Origin: Micrasema longulum
Lineage: Eukaryota; Arthropoda; Insecta; Trichoptera; Brachycentridae
Length of the DNA stretch: 64,000 nucleotides
Direction: 5' to 3'
Assembly (NCBI GenBank): GCA_022494885.1
Contig: JAGVSM010004518.1
Coordinates: forward strand, 39,360-103,359
Part shown: piece by piece, positions 33,155 through 44,869 of the stretch
How positions within the stretch are numbered: the stretch's first letter is position 1
Layout: every line of letters starts with the position of its first letter
The notes under the pieces: generated by a model
Database searches by the model: none
The model's input: only the letters and a program-made list of their open reading frames with translations
Told to the model about the DNA's origin: nothing
Position numbers and translations under genes: made by a program

Positions 33155-33632
33155 ACAATGTTTTGAGTATGTCCAAATGCTTGCAGACTGGCTGGATTTT
33201 CTCCCTAGGGAGTTGTTCAGATTGAAATTTATTGCAACATCGAGGAAAAAAAAATTGAGAAGGGAATATGGTAGTCTAGGCATTTACAGGGCTTATGACC
33301 TGTCATTGGCTGGTTTAAGTGGCCACTTTACACACTGTGTAACATTCACCATTCTGCCTATGTTTGAACACCCACATTTCCTCAACTCTTCCATCTGTTG
33401 AGTTTTGTGAAATAAAAGAGCTGAAACCTTTATCACGCGGGTGAGATTCATCCGGCTGAACCAATTCTCCTACTAGGCAACGCCTGAAAACAATTTTGAA
33501 ATTTTTCATACTTCTTCTTTTACCTGGTAGTTAATTCAACAATGTTTTAAGTATGTCCAAATGCTTGCATACTGGCAAAGTGGCCACTTAAACCAGCCAA
33601 TGACAGGTCATAAGCCCTGTAAATAAATGCCT
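33155..33632 (-). repeat. Dispersed repeat family A, full unit with direct-repeat ends
   Basis: One complete unit from 33155 to about 33536. It begins ACAATGTTTTGAGTATGTCC and, after the unit ends, the same block (ACAATGTTTTAAGTATGTCC) restarts at 33539, about 380 bases on. An inverted piece of the core (CCAGCCAATGACAGGTCATA) follows at 33576-33632. This is the best copy for defining the family. Confidence 0.85.
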
Positions 33633-33960
33633 AGATTTAGAATTTTTAATTTATTACCAAAAGAACTTAAATTTAACTCACATTGCAACAAGAGCAAAAT
33701 AAGAGAGTGGCTACTCGATCAAGAGTTTATATATGAATAGTAGCTTAGGTGTAAATATTTTATTTTTTCATATATTTTCTTGTATTTAAAAAATAAATTT
33801 ATGTATTATTATTTGTATAAACATGTTTATTCTGATCTTTCCGGCTGTTAATTTTTATATGTTATTCATTGTTTTTATAAATGTAAATAATATTATTAAG
33901 TCAGTATAAATATAATCTTCACCAACAAGCTACAAAAAGTGGCTTGGTGGGATTTTAGTT
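33633..33960 (+). mobile_element. LINE RT tail remnant
   Basis: Plus strand reads FRIFNLLPKELKFNSHCNKS then KIREWLLDQEF and a stop at about 33738, followed by an AT-rich 3' UTR. Confidence 0.5.
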
Positions 33961-34399
33961 TTAGTAAAAATATAACACGTGAATTTTTTTTTTTAAATTG
34001 TAAAAATGTATAATTATGCTATTAAATCAAATAAAAACTCCCATATTCCCTTCTCAAAAATGTTTTCTCTCTCTGTTGCAATAAAAATAAAATATAAAGC
34101 GTTTAATAAATTAATAAACTTCCTTTGGAGCAAGTAGTTTGAATACCTCTGATGTAACACAATGTGTAATTTAGTTGGAATGGAGTGAATTTTTAACAAC
34201 TTGGCGTGGCTCACGACTCAGTTGAAGTTGGCAAATCAAACGTGTGGTGTGTAGTATACTTTTAGGTCTTTCATATTCTAAATTATCGTCGAAATTGAAT
34301 CATGTATGTATGCTAACGTTGAAACTGAACCATGGCATCACGCAAGATATCAATCGACCGCAAGTGCTTAAAATACGGTAAAATACCAACCATGGCGTA

Positions 34400-35225
34400 A
34401 TAACCGGGAATAAAAGAACACTCGACGTATGTACGTAGATCTTGGGATTGTTTTAGACTCAAAACTACTTTTAAAATCGCAAATCAATAAAATTAACTCC
34501 GAAGCATTGAGCATGTTAGGTTTCATAATTCGAATGAGTAAACACTTTGATAATCCAAAGGCCCTAATTTCATTATATTATTCGCTTGTCAGAAGCCATC
34601 TGGAATCCGCATCTCAGATATGGAATCCCCAGTATGCCATATACATATATAACCAGAATAGAAAATATTCAAAACAAATTTATAAAGTACCTTAAATACA
34701 AAAACGGTATTTTTAATGAATCAACTCTCACTGCCTCTACCTTCCATGGAATCACTTCTCTACAATACCGTAGACTGTGTGCGGACCAACTAATGCTTTA
34801 CAAAATTATGACAGGAATAGTTGACTGTACAGAACTACTTAGTTTAATACCAATACATGTGCCAGCCAGGATTTGTAGACGGTACCACCTGTTTCATGTA
34901 CCAATAAGTAAAACATGGTATGTTAAAAATGCTTTTTTTCGTAGAACTTTTTCAGTGTACAATACAAAATTTAAAGATATAGATAACACAAACATCACTC
35001 TGTCAGATTAAAAAAAATACACTAAAAGTGCATTATGTAACTTAGTAGACATTATAATAATAAATATGTACATCTCCCTTCCCCTCCTTATCCTCTCTTC
35101 AAACATTATTGTCCTAATCCCGCCCAATTTACAATAACTTACTGTCATTAAAAAAAATATTTTAAAAATCTTTGATTATTGAAAAATATTTACGAGTACA
35201 TGAAAATAACAATAATAAAACTCAG
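34400..35225 (+). pseudogene. LINE ORF2 C-terminal half, frameshifted
   Basis: Plus strand reads DLGIVLDSKLLLKSQINKIN, ALISLYYSLVRSHLESASQI then WNPQY. After one frameshift near 34650 it continues TRIENIQNKFIKYL, TSLQYRRLCADQLMLYKIMT and KNAFFRRTFSVYNTKF, stopping at 35011. The order (DLG-x-x-x-D, YYSLVRS-L-Y-x-x-x-W, RIE-x-IQ-KF) is that of Jockey/CR1-type ORF2 proteins past the catalytic palm. Its 3' UTR (CTCCCTTCCCCTCCTTATCC) is repeated at 58886-59345. Confidence 0.8.
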
Positions 35226-35404
35226 AAAAAAGTCCTAAAAGGCGACATTTAAAACTGGGTCTAATTTGAGCCAACACCGCTAAGCGCGTATTTTTTAGAC
35301 CAGCGGGCTTTAAAAATTAATAAGAAACGCGGTCTGACCTTTCTTCATACAACCGTATTCCCGTATTTTCTTCCTGAATTTGGGCAGTTATTTTTTAACA
35401 CAAT

Positions 35405-36090
35405 TTTTGTCGACCTCGTGGTGCAGTGGTCAACGCATTTGCCTACCATGCAAGAAGTCTCGGGTTCGATTCCCGACATGGTTCAAATGAAATATTTATT
35501 TTAAAATGTGTTTTTACACTAGGATATTTCATTGTCCCTCGACTTGCACCTGAAACGTAAGACTGATCATCTCACCTTCATGTTACAAAAATGATCAAGA
35601 TACCTTGCTTGTAGCGAGTACAACAGGCTACCGGAGTCCTATAGAACGTCAATAAATAACTGTATTCATTTAAAAAATTACTACTTGAGGAGGTACGTGG
35701 AGGGTGAAATTTAGTTTTAAGTTTTTTTTCCCTTAAATATTTCTTTCTTGCAATATGTAAATATAACAATTTTATTTTTAATTTTTATTATGGATTGTTT
35801 AAAGGATGGCAAGCGGATGTATGATTTGTATCATATATTTGCTTGCTATCTTATTTCAGTTTTTATGTACATATTATTACTTGTTACTTTATTACTATTT
35901 GTTGCTATATTATTGTTGTTAACATACCTATGTGTAAATATTTTTCTGTCCCAAAATGAGTTTGTTGTAACTCCTGGGAGTACAAAAAAAAAATTTGTAT
36001 GATTTAATAAATAAAAAAATAAAAAAAATACGCTGCGATTAGTATACCTATGCAGTGCCCTATGCGCCATTAGGTGCGGAAAGGAAATTA
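35405..36090 (+). mobile_element. SINE D interrupted by element K
   Basis: Head GTCGACCTCGTGGTGCAGTG and GGGTTCGATTCCCGACATGG at 35409-35482. The body runs to about 35602 and resumes at 36028 (TACGCTGCGATTAGTATACC). Confidence 0.85.
35603..36027 (+). mobile_element. Element K, copy 1, inside SINE D
   Basis: About 425 bases with an A-rich right end (AATAAATAAAAAAATAAAAA), so probably a retroposon. It matches 36540-36998 in inverse. Blocks include CTTGAGGAGGTACGTGG and CCCAAAATGAGTTTGTTGTA. No RT tail can be read with confidence. Confidence 0.7.
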
Positions 36091-36539
36091 TTAAATAATT
36101 TATATTTTTAACACATTAAAGATATTTATCATTTGCGTGTCTTTATAATTTTGCTTATTTGATAGAGTTTTTCAACCGAATATTTTAGAGTGAAAGAATT
36201 TAATAAATTCCTTGACACTTCTTGTGATATTTTAAAACCGTCACGAGTTAGTGACGTCACGTCACGTTAGTGTAATAATAATAATTGAGAGTCTGTTATA
36301 AGAATGAAAAGACAGATATCATTTAATATCGGTAAATGCGAATCGTGCGGATTATGGTGAATTATATTTTCTGCTTGAATGACTTTTCAACAATAAGAGA
36401 GAAAATATTTAATGTCGCAAACGGGATAAACTGTTGGTCATTGCTATCAATATTGTTATATATTTCAAAAGAGATGGAAAACTCTTATTAGAAAAATATA
36501 GAACTTGAGATGCTCCAATTCGACGTCTTCCATTTTTTA

Positions 36540-36998
36540 GTTTTTTTTAAATTGCAAAATTATTTTTTGTACTCCTAGGATTTACAACAAACTCATTTTG
36601 GGACAGAATAATATTTACACAAAGGTATGATTTTTACATTTTTTTTTCTTGCACCACAACAGGCCAGGAGGCCTAATTACAGTGGTGAATTACATCACAG
36701 AGCACCCAGGCTTGAGAATTGATAATGATAATAATACAGTAACAAGTAATAATATGTACATAAAACTGAAATACGATGGCAAGCAAATAAATACAAAGAA
36801 ATTTAAACAATCCATAATAAAAATAAAAATGAAATATTTACATATTGTTAGATAGAAATATCCGAGGAAAAAGAAGAACTTAAAACTAAATTTCACCTTC
36901 CACGTACCTCCTCAAGTAGTAATTTTTTTAATGAATACAGTCATTTTTTGGCGTTTTATAGGACTCCCTTAGCCTGTTGTACTCACTACAAGCAAGGT
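36540..36998 (-). mobile_element. Element K, copy 2 (inverted)
   Basis: Inverted match to copy 1, about 0.5 kb away, so the two could form a long hairpin. A SINE C fragment interrupts it at 36640-36722. Confidence 0.75.
36640..36722 (-). mobile_element. SINE C fragment inside element K
   Basis: 3' half only: complement of CTCAAGCCTGGGTGCTCTGT through CCTGTTGTGGTGC and a poly-A (poly-T on plus). Confidence 0.8.
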
Positions 36999-37209
36999 AC
37001 AGCAGCGGAGACCTTCGACCATACCTTGTCGTTCGTGATATTAAAATTTTTTTTTAAATATTCGAGCCATTATTGAGAGCTTGCTCATTGCGTACCGCAC
37101 ACCGCATCTGAGATATTGTGTCTCCTTGGCGGTGTCCACACATTAGGAGAAATTGTTCGTCGCCGAACAAGAAAAGCTGTTCTAAAGCTCTATGTAACCC
37201 AATCGTTAT

Positions 37210-37770
37210 TTTAAAATAATTGTTTACTTCGAATCCATAAAAACAACATACATAGTGGTGTTTCTACGTCACTAAACGTAAATACGCCACCTATAGCCCT
37301 TAACATATAGCTTGATTAAAATGACAGCTGCCAAACTAATATGACTAGTGATGGAAAGTACTGATCACTGACCATGTACCGATCAAATCTATTTTATCAT
37401 GCAAACATGGATGTCTGTTTTTGTAAATTGATATAAACGCAAAAACAAGCCTATTATAGTGTGTGTTAAGACAAATATTCTCCAAAAATAAGATATTTTA
37501 TACTTTTTTTCATGTACAACATTGAATGAATTTTTTTTCCGATCGATTTGCATTGATCGATTTCTCCCATCTCTAACATTTTTGCAAAATGATGGAACCT
37601 TGTAAGAAACGTCATTAAAAATTAGATTTCTTTTGTTTTTTTTATTATTTTAGAGCTGATTTTGTATAATTGTGATGATTTATATGTTAAGCATTGTATT
37701 AAAAAAAAAATTTACACGCCAGATACGAATAATTTTTCGTTTGTCAACATAAATCACTCCTTAGACGTTA
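37210..37770. other. No recognised feature
   Basis: AT-rich with short ORFs only. Just before it (37040-37205) a plus frame reads LLIAYRTPHLRYCVS, faintly like a LINE ORF2 block, but too weak to call. Confidence 0.4.
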
Positions 37771-37776
37771 CTACAA

Positions 37777-38170
37777 AGTTTTTATTTATTTAATCCAATA
37801 TAAAATTCAAACACATAGTTAACAAAAATGTTTATACAATAGGTAGGTACATTCAATATATATTTATATATTTTTTATGGATATAGCCACTCCACTGGCC
37901 CACAGGCACGTTCCGGAGTGTCAGTGAATTATTTATTTATACATAATTGTACATAATTTCACATCAAATGTGTAAAAATTCAAAAGAAATAAAAAAAAAT
38001 AAAAATTAAAACATATCTACATCAATGAAACGAAAAAGGATTTTCGGGAAACTATAATTACATTCTTATGAATGAAACATATTCCTCAGCTTCCTGTCTA
38101 GTCTTTTTAGCAATCCATTTGTGTACTCTAGCTTTGAAAATATTGTTTTTCATTTTGTTATGTCGTCACT
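37777..38170 (-). mobile_element. LINE tail with 3' UTR
   Basis: Minus strand around 38070-38165 reads KMKNNIFKARVHKWIAKKTR then EAEEYVSFI and a stop, similar to LINE ORF2 ends. The UTR runs to a TTTATTTATTTAA tract at 37777. Confidence 0.45.
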
Positions 38171-38179
38171 TTTGCTGAC

Positions 38180-38870
38180 AACTGTCATTCTAATCAAGAT
38201 ATATTTTAAGGACTATAGAACAATTGGTGACATCTTAATTCCAAAATTAAAAACGTTAACAGCACAACATCATTGAACTTCCAGAGTAATGAAATGTACG
38301 GATCTGGGCTTGGAGGGGAAGATTTAGCAAAAAAGAAATCTCCTTTCCAACCAATAGCCAGGCGAGAACTATTCACAAGGATCCGTTACAATAGATCTTC
38401 ACGGGTCGCAGTGACGTCAGGAGTTTGTTTTGCAATCACCCCCACCTTTAATAATAATAGTATAATTGATTTAGAAAAATCTTAAATAAAAACAAAATCG
38501 GTTCAGTTTTGGGGTAGGGAATTCGAGATCTCGAATTTCTCGATTTTAGTTAGGCATAATAAATCTGACGAGACGTGCAGTTGTCCTTTTCGCACAGTAA
38601 CCGCTCTTCTGAAGCTAATCCTCTTTAAACTTGATTTATGGATGAGAGGGTGGAAAGTAAAGTTGTAGCTGTACAATGTTTTCTCCCTTTTATGAACTTA
38701 TTATTTAATATTTATATTTTTCCTTTTTTAGAATGTAATTATTTTACCTCTCTCCTCCTGAATTCATAATAAATTAGTGTGAAATCTGTTTTTTTTATTG
38801 TTCTTTTGTACCTTGTATTTATATAAACTGTTTGATTTCTTTAATAAATAAATAAACTGAAATCTTTTTT
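38180..38870. other. Intergenic; possible LINE 3' UTR at the right end
   Basis: One 70-codon plus frame (38273-38485) is unrecognised. The stretch ends TTTAATAAATAAATAAAC, like a retroposon tail, directly before a SINE B. Confidence 0.4.
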
Positions 38871-38871
38871 G

Positions 38872-39060
38872 ACGTGTTGTGGTCCCGTGGCTAGTGTCTC
38901 GGACTCACAGACCAAAGGTCCGTGGTTCGAATCCCACTCTACCCCAACTTGATTCCATTTTCTAATAGTGAGTTATTTACAACTCGTTCAGAATGGCCCT
39001 CAAAATTAAATATTTGGGTAAATTATAAGAACGCAAATATTTCTTTTTAAAAAAAATAAA
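38872..39060 (+). mobile_element. tRNA-derived SINE, family B (best copy)
   Basis: Head GTTGTGGTCCCGTGGCTAGT, box B GGTTCGAATCCCACTC, body CCCCAACTTGATTCCATTTT and GAATGGCCCTCAAAATTAAA, end AAGAACGCAAATATTTCTTT. Confidence 0.9.
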
Positions 39061-39634
39061 AAATGATATAAAACAGTTAATTTAAAAACCCTTAAAAATC
39101 TAAGACTTTTTTTACCGATATTTATTGGCAAACTAAAAATACTTCGGTATCAAAATAAAGCTTTATTTTTTCAAATTTCTCTTATTTTATACGATTTTTA
39201 TTATTGTGATTAATTATTTATAATATAATTATCCTGTATGTAAAAATCGTATTTTAACATTGTTGATCAGAAGCATTGAATACTTTTATAAATTCAGGTC
39301 GAATTTATTGGGATTTCTATTTTGCATCATAAAAACAATGAAAAGTTTACAGAAGGCAACGTTCGAGTCCATTCCTCATTATAATGTTGGCATTTTATAA
39401 CAATTACAATACTCGGCATTAGCACGCAACCCAACTGTTACACTCGACATCTGGTTCTCACAAGCAATATTATTATTTCCTTCACTCTAAGTGAACAAAC
39501 AATTTTTCGTCATTCCTACTGTCCGCGTCCTATTTTCTAAAAAATGTAATGAAATTAGTACATTTTTAATGTTGCATTGTATAAAAAAATAATCAGAAAT
39601 TTGTATACAAAACCGATAAGGGAAAATATTAGCC

Positions 39635-39755
39635 TAAGTACTTAGGGCTTATGACATGTCATAAGCTGGATTGAGTTACCAATCTGCACACGTTTGACCT
39701 TTCATACTTCCTCAATTATTACAACCGCTGATGTTTGTTTTGTGAAGTAAAATAA
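39635..39755 (-). repeat. Family A fragment, diverged
   Basis: Recognisable blocks GGGCTTATGACATGTCATAA and TTTTGTGAAGTAAAATA in the usual order. Confidence 0.5.
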
Positions 39756-39761
39756 TCGGGT

Positions 39762-39935
39762 TGTGGTCCCGTTGCGCACTCACGAATCTGAGGTCCGAGG
39801 TTCGAACTCCACTCTATCCAAACATGATTTTTAAGTTGTTAGTTATTTACAAGTCGTTGAAAATGGCCACAAAATTCAAATATTTGGATGAATCGTAAGA
39901 ACGTAGATGTTTATTTTTCTTTAAAAAAATAAAAA
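39762..39935 (+). mobile_element. SINE B with a deleted anticodon arm
   Basis: GGGTTGTGGTCCCGTTGCGC followed at once by CTCACGAATCTGAGGTCC and box B GGTTCGAACTCC. The rest of the body and an A-rich end are present. Confidence 0.8.
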
Positions 39936-39944
39936 AAATTGAAT

Positions 39945-40040
39945 AGGATTCACTTAGCGCCAGTTTTGTGAAAATCACCACAAGGGTGGCTGTACAGTTA
40001 ATATATATCCCAACACGTCTTGCAAAAAATATTGTTGAAG
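39945..40040 (-). mobile_element. CR1-type 3' hairpin segment
   Basis: Minus copy of the GCGCC/GGCGC hairpin plus the TTGCAAGACGTGTTGGGATA block; it matches 26000-26095. Confidence 0.55.
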
Positions 40041-40125
40041 TCTTTATTATTTTTTGAAAAACGACAAAATAAATCGAGTTGAATAATTTGAAGAAATATT
40101 CAATTCAATGAAAAGTAAAGTTTTC

Positions 40126-40262
40126 GATTCGATTGCTGCTCTCAGGTAAAACTCCTGAAAAAGGAAATCGAATTGAGAAAAGTCCTCCCCGGAGTACAGT
40201 GGTTGGCGTCTTCGCCTACCATTCTTGAGATTTTGGAATTGCTGTAAATATGAAATATTTGT
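40126..40262 (+). mobile_element. SINE E, partial
   Basis: Leader TGCTGCTCTCAGGTAAAACT and tRNA-like GAGTACAGTGGTTGGCGTCT then TCGCCTACCATT, as in 10200-10468. Box B is lost. Confidence 0.5.
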
Positions 40263-40593
40263 TTATAAGGTAGTTTTACACAGAAGTATTTATTAATCTA
40301 ATCTTCTTCAACTTATCTGATGTTATTAAATTTATAAAATTACTCTAATGGACATTGGCTATTGTGTTACAAGGAAATACAGTTTTTGCTACCATTTGTG
40401 TTTGCAATGTGGCCATGAGGATAAATGACAGTAGCCGACAAATGCTCGGAATCTAATTTGCAGAACTCCAGTGAAAGGGACAGTGAAACTAGCAGAGTTA
40501 AATTAAATTTGACTCGCGATACATGATTTATTTGTAAAAATGTTTTTTTTTTATAATAATTACTAAGATTTTAACAAAAACCAAAGATTTTTT

Positions 40594-40780
40594 CATAGAA
40601 ATTCTACATCCTAACTCACAGAAATTCTACATCCTAACTCATAGAAATTCAACATCTTAACTCAAAGAAATTCCATACCCTAACTCATAGAAATTCTACA
40701 TCCTAACTCATCGAAATTCTTCATCCTAACTCATAGAAATTCTACATCCTAACTCATAGAAATTCTTCATCCTAACTCAT
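40594..40780 (+). repeat. Tandem repeat, about 8 copies of 23 bases
   Basis: Unit CATAGAAATTCTACATCCTA plus ACT, repeated head to tail with small substitutions (CACAG, CATCG, TTCATCC variants). Confidence 0.95.
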
Positions 40781-40999
40781 ATACTGAAAATCAATATTAT
40801 AGAAGTAGTGGAACTATTCATTAAAAGAATCCAAACTTTCTGAATTTTCACAAGAACGATATATTTACATTTGATAATTTGCCATAGGAATGTATATAAA
40901 CGTTGATTTGTGTTAGGATATAACATTTAAAGTTTATTTTTGCAAGAAACAATTATTAACTGTTTTTTTGTTTTTTTATTCTTTATTTGAATAACCAAC

Positions 41000-41850
41000 A
41001 GCTATATTTACCTTAAATATAAAACAAAACTAATTACAAATAAGCCAATTACAGGTTTTCACAAGTAGCATCACAGTAAGTAAAAAAATATTTTCGAACA
41101 TAAAATAAACAGTCATCTAATGTAAATTAAAAAGAAAAGAAAAAACACTACAAATTATTTCAAAAGCAAACGCCGCACGTCATTATGATTATTCGCAAAT
41201 AAATCAATGTTTAATGATTTTGAAAATACATTAATATTATTAAAAGTTCGCCATAAATATGAATTTTGCCTATAATTAGATGAAATAAGAGGAATGTGAA
41301 GAAGAAGGTTATTCCTTAGTACTTTGGAAGAAACATTAATAGAGGGTTTTTCATAGTAGTTCAGGACAGTCAATTGAACCAGAGGCAATTTTTAATAGAT
41401 ACATTATATCAGCTATTTCACGACGTTTTTGCAGAGGTAATAAGTGATGCTTTTTACATATTTGAATATGTTGATCGGGTTTAAACTCAAGTTTCAACCG
41501 GAAACACGTGCGCTTAACGAATTTCTTTTGAATATTTTCAATGCGTGATATCTGCACATTGTATATGGGATTCCATATTTGTGATGCTTATTCCAGGTTG
41601 CTTCGCACCAATGTACAGTAAAGGATTTTTAGTGTCTTTGCCATGGTGAACGACATAGAGCCACGCATAATTAAGCAATGTTGATGACAAAGCGCACGCG
41701 ATGACTTTTTTATGATGCTGTCAACATGGGCGTCGAAAAGTAATTTACTATCATAGATACACCTAGTCCCTTTACACATAATTAGCGTTAGAGGTTTTGA
41801 CCCTTGAGCACATAGTTTTATATGCCTTTGTAGAGGTATGTTATTTGTGC
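41000..41850 (-). pseudogene. LINE ORF2 C-terminal half, degenerate
   Basis: Three minus frames in series (41588-41779, 41351-41557, 41155-41388) read YDSKLLFDAHVDSIIKKSSR, MAKTLKILYCTLVRSNLE, ISRIENIQKKFVKRTCFRLK, REIADIMYLLKIASGSIDCP and SSNYRQNSYLWRTFNNIN. This is the same architecture as 34400-35011 but a different family, with at least two frameshifts. The 3' end is near 41000. Confidence 0.75.
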
Positions 41851-41986
41851 AATGTTTTCATATTAATACCCAATCAAATGATAATCCAATTGAATTTGAT
41901 TCGCTACAACTACGCACATATATATTTATTTTACACATGTTTTTTTTATCGACATTTCGCTTTGTGAAAACGGTCCTAAATAGGGA

Positions 41987-42850
41987 AATATCACATACTA
42001 CAATACCGATAAAAAATATGAAATGTATTTAGCAAAATTAATTTTATTTTCAAAATGAATATGGAAATTGTGGGGAAATATTTTTATACATACCTATTTT
42101 AAAAAATAAATGGTTAAATGAGATGTCCCTACAAAAACGCAATATGTTCGGCCATGATATTTTTCATTTATTGAAAAAAAAAATGTTGACTATTAAGTCA
42201 CCTATTAAAGTATAAAATTACATATGGTTTGTACATAAATAATTAATAATAAAGTTTCTACCTCTCTAATAGAGTAAAAACTCGTGTTTAGAAAGGGAGC
42301 TGGTTTTACATTTATTTTAATTTTTAAATATGTGCAGATAAATTATATTTTATTTTTAGTCTCGAAAACAGATTCCTTAAAATTAGATTTTATATTCTAA
42401 AAGACACAATTTTTCACTGTTTGAAGATCAGGATAGAGTGGGTCTCATGTGTTTTTTCAATTAAGATTTATATATTATTTTAAATTTTGAATAATAATAA
42501 ATAATTTAGTTGGATGATTTATGATTTATAGCGCTGAAGTTATATTGCATCTGTGTAAAGTCAAATTATTTGTAAATCTAGGGTTTCGAGAACTTCGTTA
42601 ATTAGTCCCCAGCCTATGATTGCGGAATATGACGTCAAGGTTCGTGATGATGTTCTATTTAAATTTAAACGGCACAAAAAAGTTCAAAATTTACCGTTTT
42701 CGTGGAAACTCGAAAACATTTTTTATGCTACTAGAAAGTAGTAGAAAAAAATATTTTACTCGGCAATATTTCATAGACCCTTATCAATTTGAAATGGTAA
42801 AAAAACCTTATATTTCCTTGTTATTACGTTTAGAAATCTAAGTAGCTTAA
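41987..42850 (+). repeat. Repeat I, third copy, diverged
   Basis: 41987-42165 matches 7868-8025 (ATCACATACTAC, AATACCGATAAAAA, TATGTTCGGCC). 42630-42760 matches 8040-8200 more weakly (GACGTCAAGGTTCGTGATGA, TTTTTATGCTACTA). About 460 bases in between (42165-42620) look like extra sequence. No cyclophilin lies nearby. Confidence 0.5.
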
Positions 42851-42859
42851 GGTATAAAC

Positions 42860-43520
42860 GTTGTGGACTCTAATCTTGTAGTAATGGATTTTTAAAAAAG
42901 TTCAATGAATTCCTATCTCGCGGTTTCATTAATCAAAATGAATCATGGTGATCAAAACTTTTTAATTAAGACAATATATCTACATCCAATGTGTGTATAA
43001 TCATTTCTTAATCGAATAATCGTGTTATAAATCTCAGGCTTTATAGACCAGTGCGCGTGAAAACGGTTAATTATACGCGTAGAAATATGCATGCTAATTT
43101 AATTACATTATCTACACCTATTTAAAACGCTTTATTAGCAGATATTTCAACAGAGATGACGAAGCTTTATGCTAGAAATATGTGAAATTTTCATCTATTC
43201 AATTCTGTACTATTCTAAACGCCAGTTTTTTCAAAATGCTTTTTACAGAATATGATTCACGGTGAAATTTCCTTAGTTTTTGCATTATCTTAAAAGTTAA
43301 ATATGCAATACTGTTTAAGGCTGTAGCCTGGTAATACGAACGCAAAATTAGGAAATCATACGATTTTGCCATTTTAAAACGAATGTTTTTTTTAATCGCG
43401 CAATAATAAAATAATAAAAAAACATAAATTAGATAAAGACAATATTTTTTAAAGGTATTTCTGTTAAAAAATATGCTAAAAAGTTTTATGTTACTAAAAT
43501 ATAATTAATTCATTAAAGGT
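42860..43520. other. AT-rich, no recognised feature
   Basis: No coding frame or repeat match detected. Confidence 0.5.
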
Positions 43521-43524
43521 ATCA

Positions 43525-43580
43525 TTTTTGCACAGCGTCCTTAAAGTGATTTCCACAAAAAATGGCGCAATATGAATTAT
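43525..43580 (+). mobile_element. CR1-type 3' hairpin fragment
   Basis: CACAGCGTCCTTAAAGTGAT and AAAATGGCGCAATATGAATT, the plus orientation of the hairpin. Confidence 0.5.
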
Positions 43581-43761
43581 AATAGTATTCAATAGATTAA
43601 AAGATTTTCAATTGTGGTGGAGGACGTTTTTTGAAAAGAATCTCACCTTCATCAATAAATATTAACGCTTTTTTACTTGACAAACTCCTGTCTTATACAT
43701 TAATAAGTGCAGATAGTTGTTTATTAATCATTTATTGATTTTAAGGATTTTAAGAACAAGT

Positions 43762-43865
43762 TTAAGTGGCCACAAAACTAAACGAAGACAGTTCATATGG
43801 CCTGTGATTGCCTAGATTTCCATATCTCTTCTCTAAAGTGTTCACCATCTCTGTTGTGATGTTTT
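43762..43865 (+). repeat. Family A fragment
   Basis: TTTAAGTGGCCACA-like start, GATTGCCTAGATTTCCATAT and TTCACCATCTCTGTTGTGAT blocks. Confidence 0.6.
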
Positions 43866-43879
43866 TTTAAAAAATATTT

Positions 43880-44030
43880 ATAATTTTTTTATTTTGATGG
43901 CCATTTGCAACGAGTTCAAAATAAGTCACTATTTAAAAAATGGGAATCAAGTGTGGTAGAATGGGGTTCAAACCTTTGATCCGTGAGTCTGCGATACGAA
44001 CCACGGACTACGACGTTGTTTTTTTTTAAG
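43880..44030 (-). mobile_element. SINE B
   Basis: Minus copy with GATGGCCATTTGCAACGAGT (plus), AATGGGAATCAAGTGTGG, GGGGTTCAAACC (box B complement) and a decayed head ending at about 44018. Confidence 0.75.
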
Positions 44031-44317
44031 TATAAAATAAATAAATATTTTAAATGATATCTTATTGCTGTATTATTCAGGGATACTATTCTGAATTTAT
44101 TAGTGGGAAAGATTTTTTTGAACTTTATGTGACATTGGGATTTGTATTTTTTGCATGCGACTACACTTAGCTTCATATGTGGCCACACTGATAATTAAAC
44201 GTCAAATCACGTAAAATATACAGTTTTATAACTGCCAATTCATGGTTCGACAAAACGGAAAAAACTAATACGGCTAGGTCAATTCAACCTAACTAAATGT
44301 TTTGAGTAATGCTTTGT

Positions 44318-44648
44318 CGGCCTCGTGGTGTAATGGTGAGCGCGTTTGCCTACCATGCAAGAGGCCTCGAGTTCGATTCCCGACATGGTTGATCCGAAAT
44401 ATATATTTAAAAGGGTGTTTTCACACTAGAATATTTCATAGTCCCTGGACTGGTACCTGAAGCGTAAGACTGATCCTGGACCCGTGTACAATGTAACACA
44501 AATGATTCAATTCAATTCAATTCAAATAAAAAATAAAACAAACATACATTCAATACGTACATATTATAAAAACAAAAATACGCTGCGATTGGTGTACTAA
44601 TGCAGTGACCTATGCACCATTAGGTGCAGAAAAAGAATGATGATGAAG
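44318..44648 (+). mobile_element. SINE D with internal insertion
   Basis: Excellent head (GTCGGCCTCGTGGTGTAATG, GAGTTCGATTCCCGACATGG) and body. About 100 bases of A-rich sequence with ATTCAATTCAATTC units interrupt it at 44475-44577. It resumes with TACGCTGCGATTGGTGTACT. Confidence 0.9.
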
Positions 44649-44769
44649 ATATGTTACGTATTTTACATGATCATTTTGGCCGTATATGAAGCAAAGTGTA
44701 GTCGCATGCTAAAATTGAAAATCCACGTTATATATAGAATCTTCCCCGCGAAAAGATTTAGAAAAGCAC

Positions 44770-44860
44770 CCAGGGGTGCTATTCTGAACCGATCTCGTGG
44801 CCGTAAAAAATAGTTTTTCTACGGTCGCGAGAGCGTTTGGAATACTAGTCCAGGTATTTT
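44770..44860. mobile_element. Tiny foldback MITE (family Q)
   Basis: About 90 bases made of two inverted arms: CAGGGGTGCTATTCTGAACC, then TCTCGTGGCCGTA, against the complement of TACGGTCGCGAGAGCGTTTG with GAATACTAGTCC. The middle is very short. A second member is at 48060-48178. Confidence 0.55.
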
Positions 44861-44869
44861 AATGAACGA

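Noticed and set aside
37040..37205. LINE ORF2 fragment (LLIAYRTPHLRYCVS)
   Set aside because: Only one weak block matches the usual pattern and no continuing tail could be read.
40594..40780. CRISPR-like array
   Set aside because: Units are contiguous without spacers, in a eukaryotic context; a plain tandem repeat.
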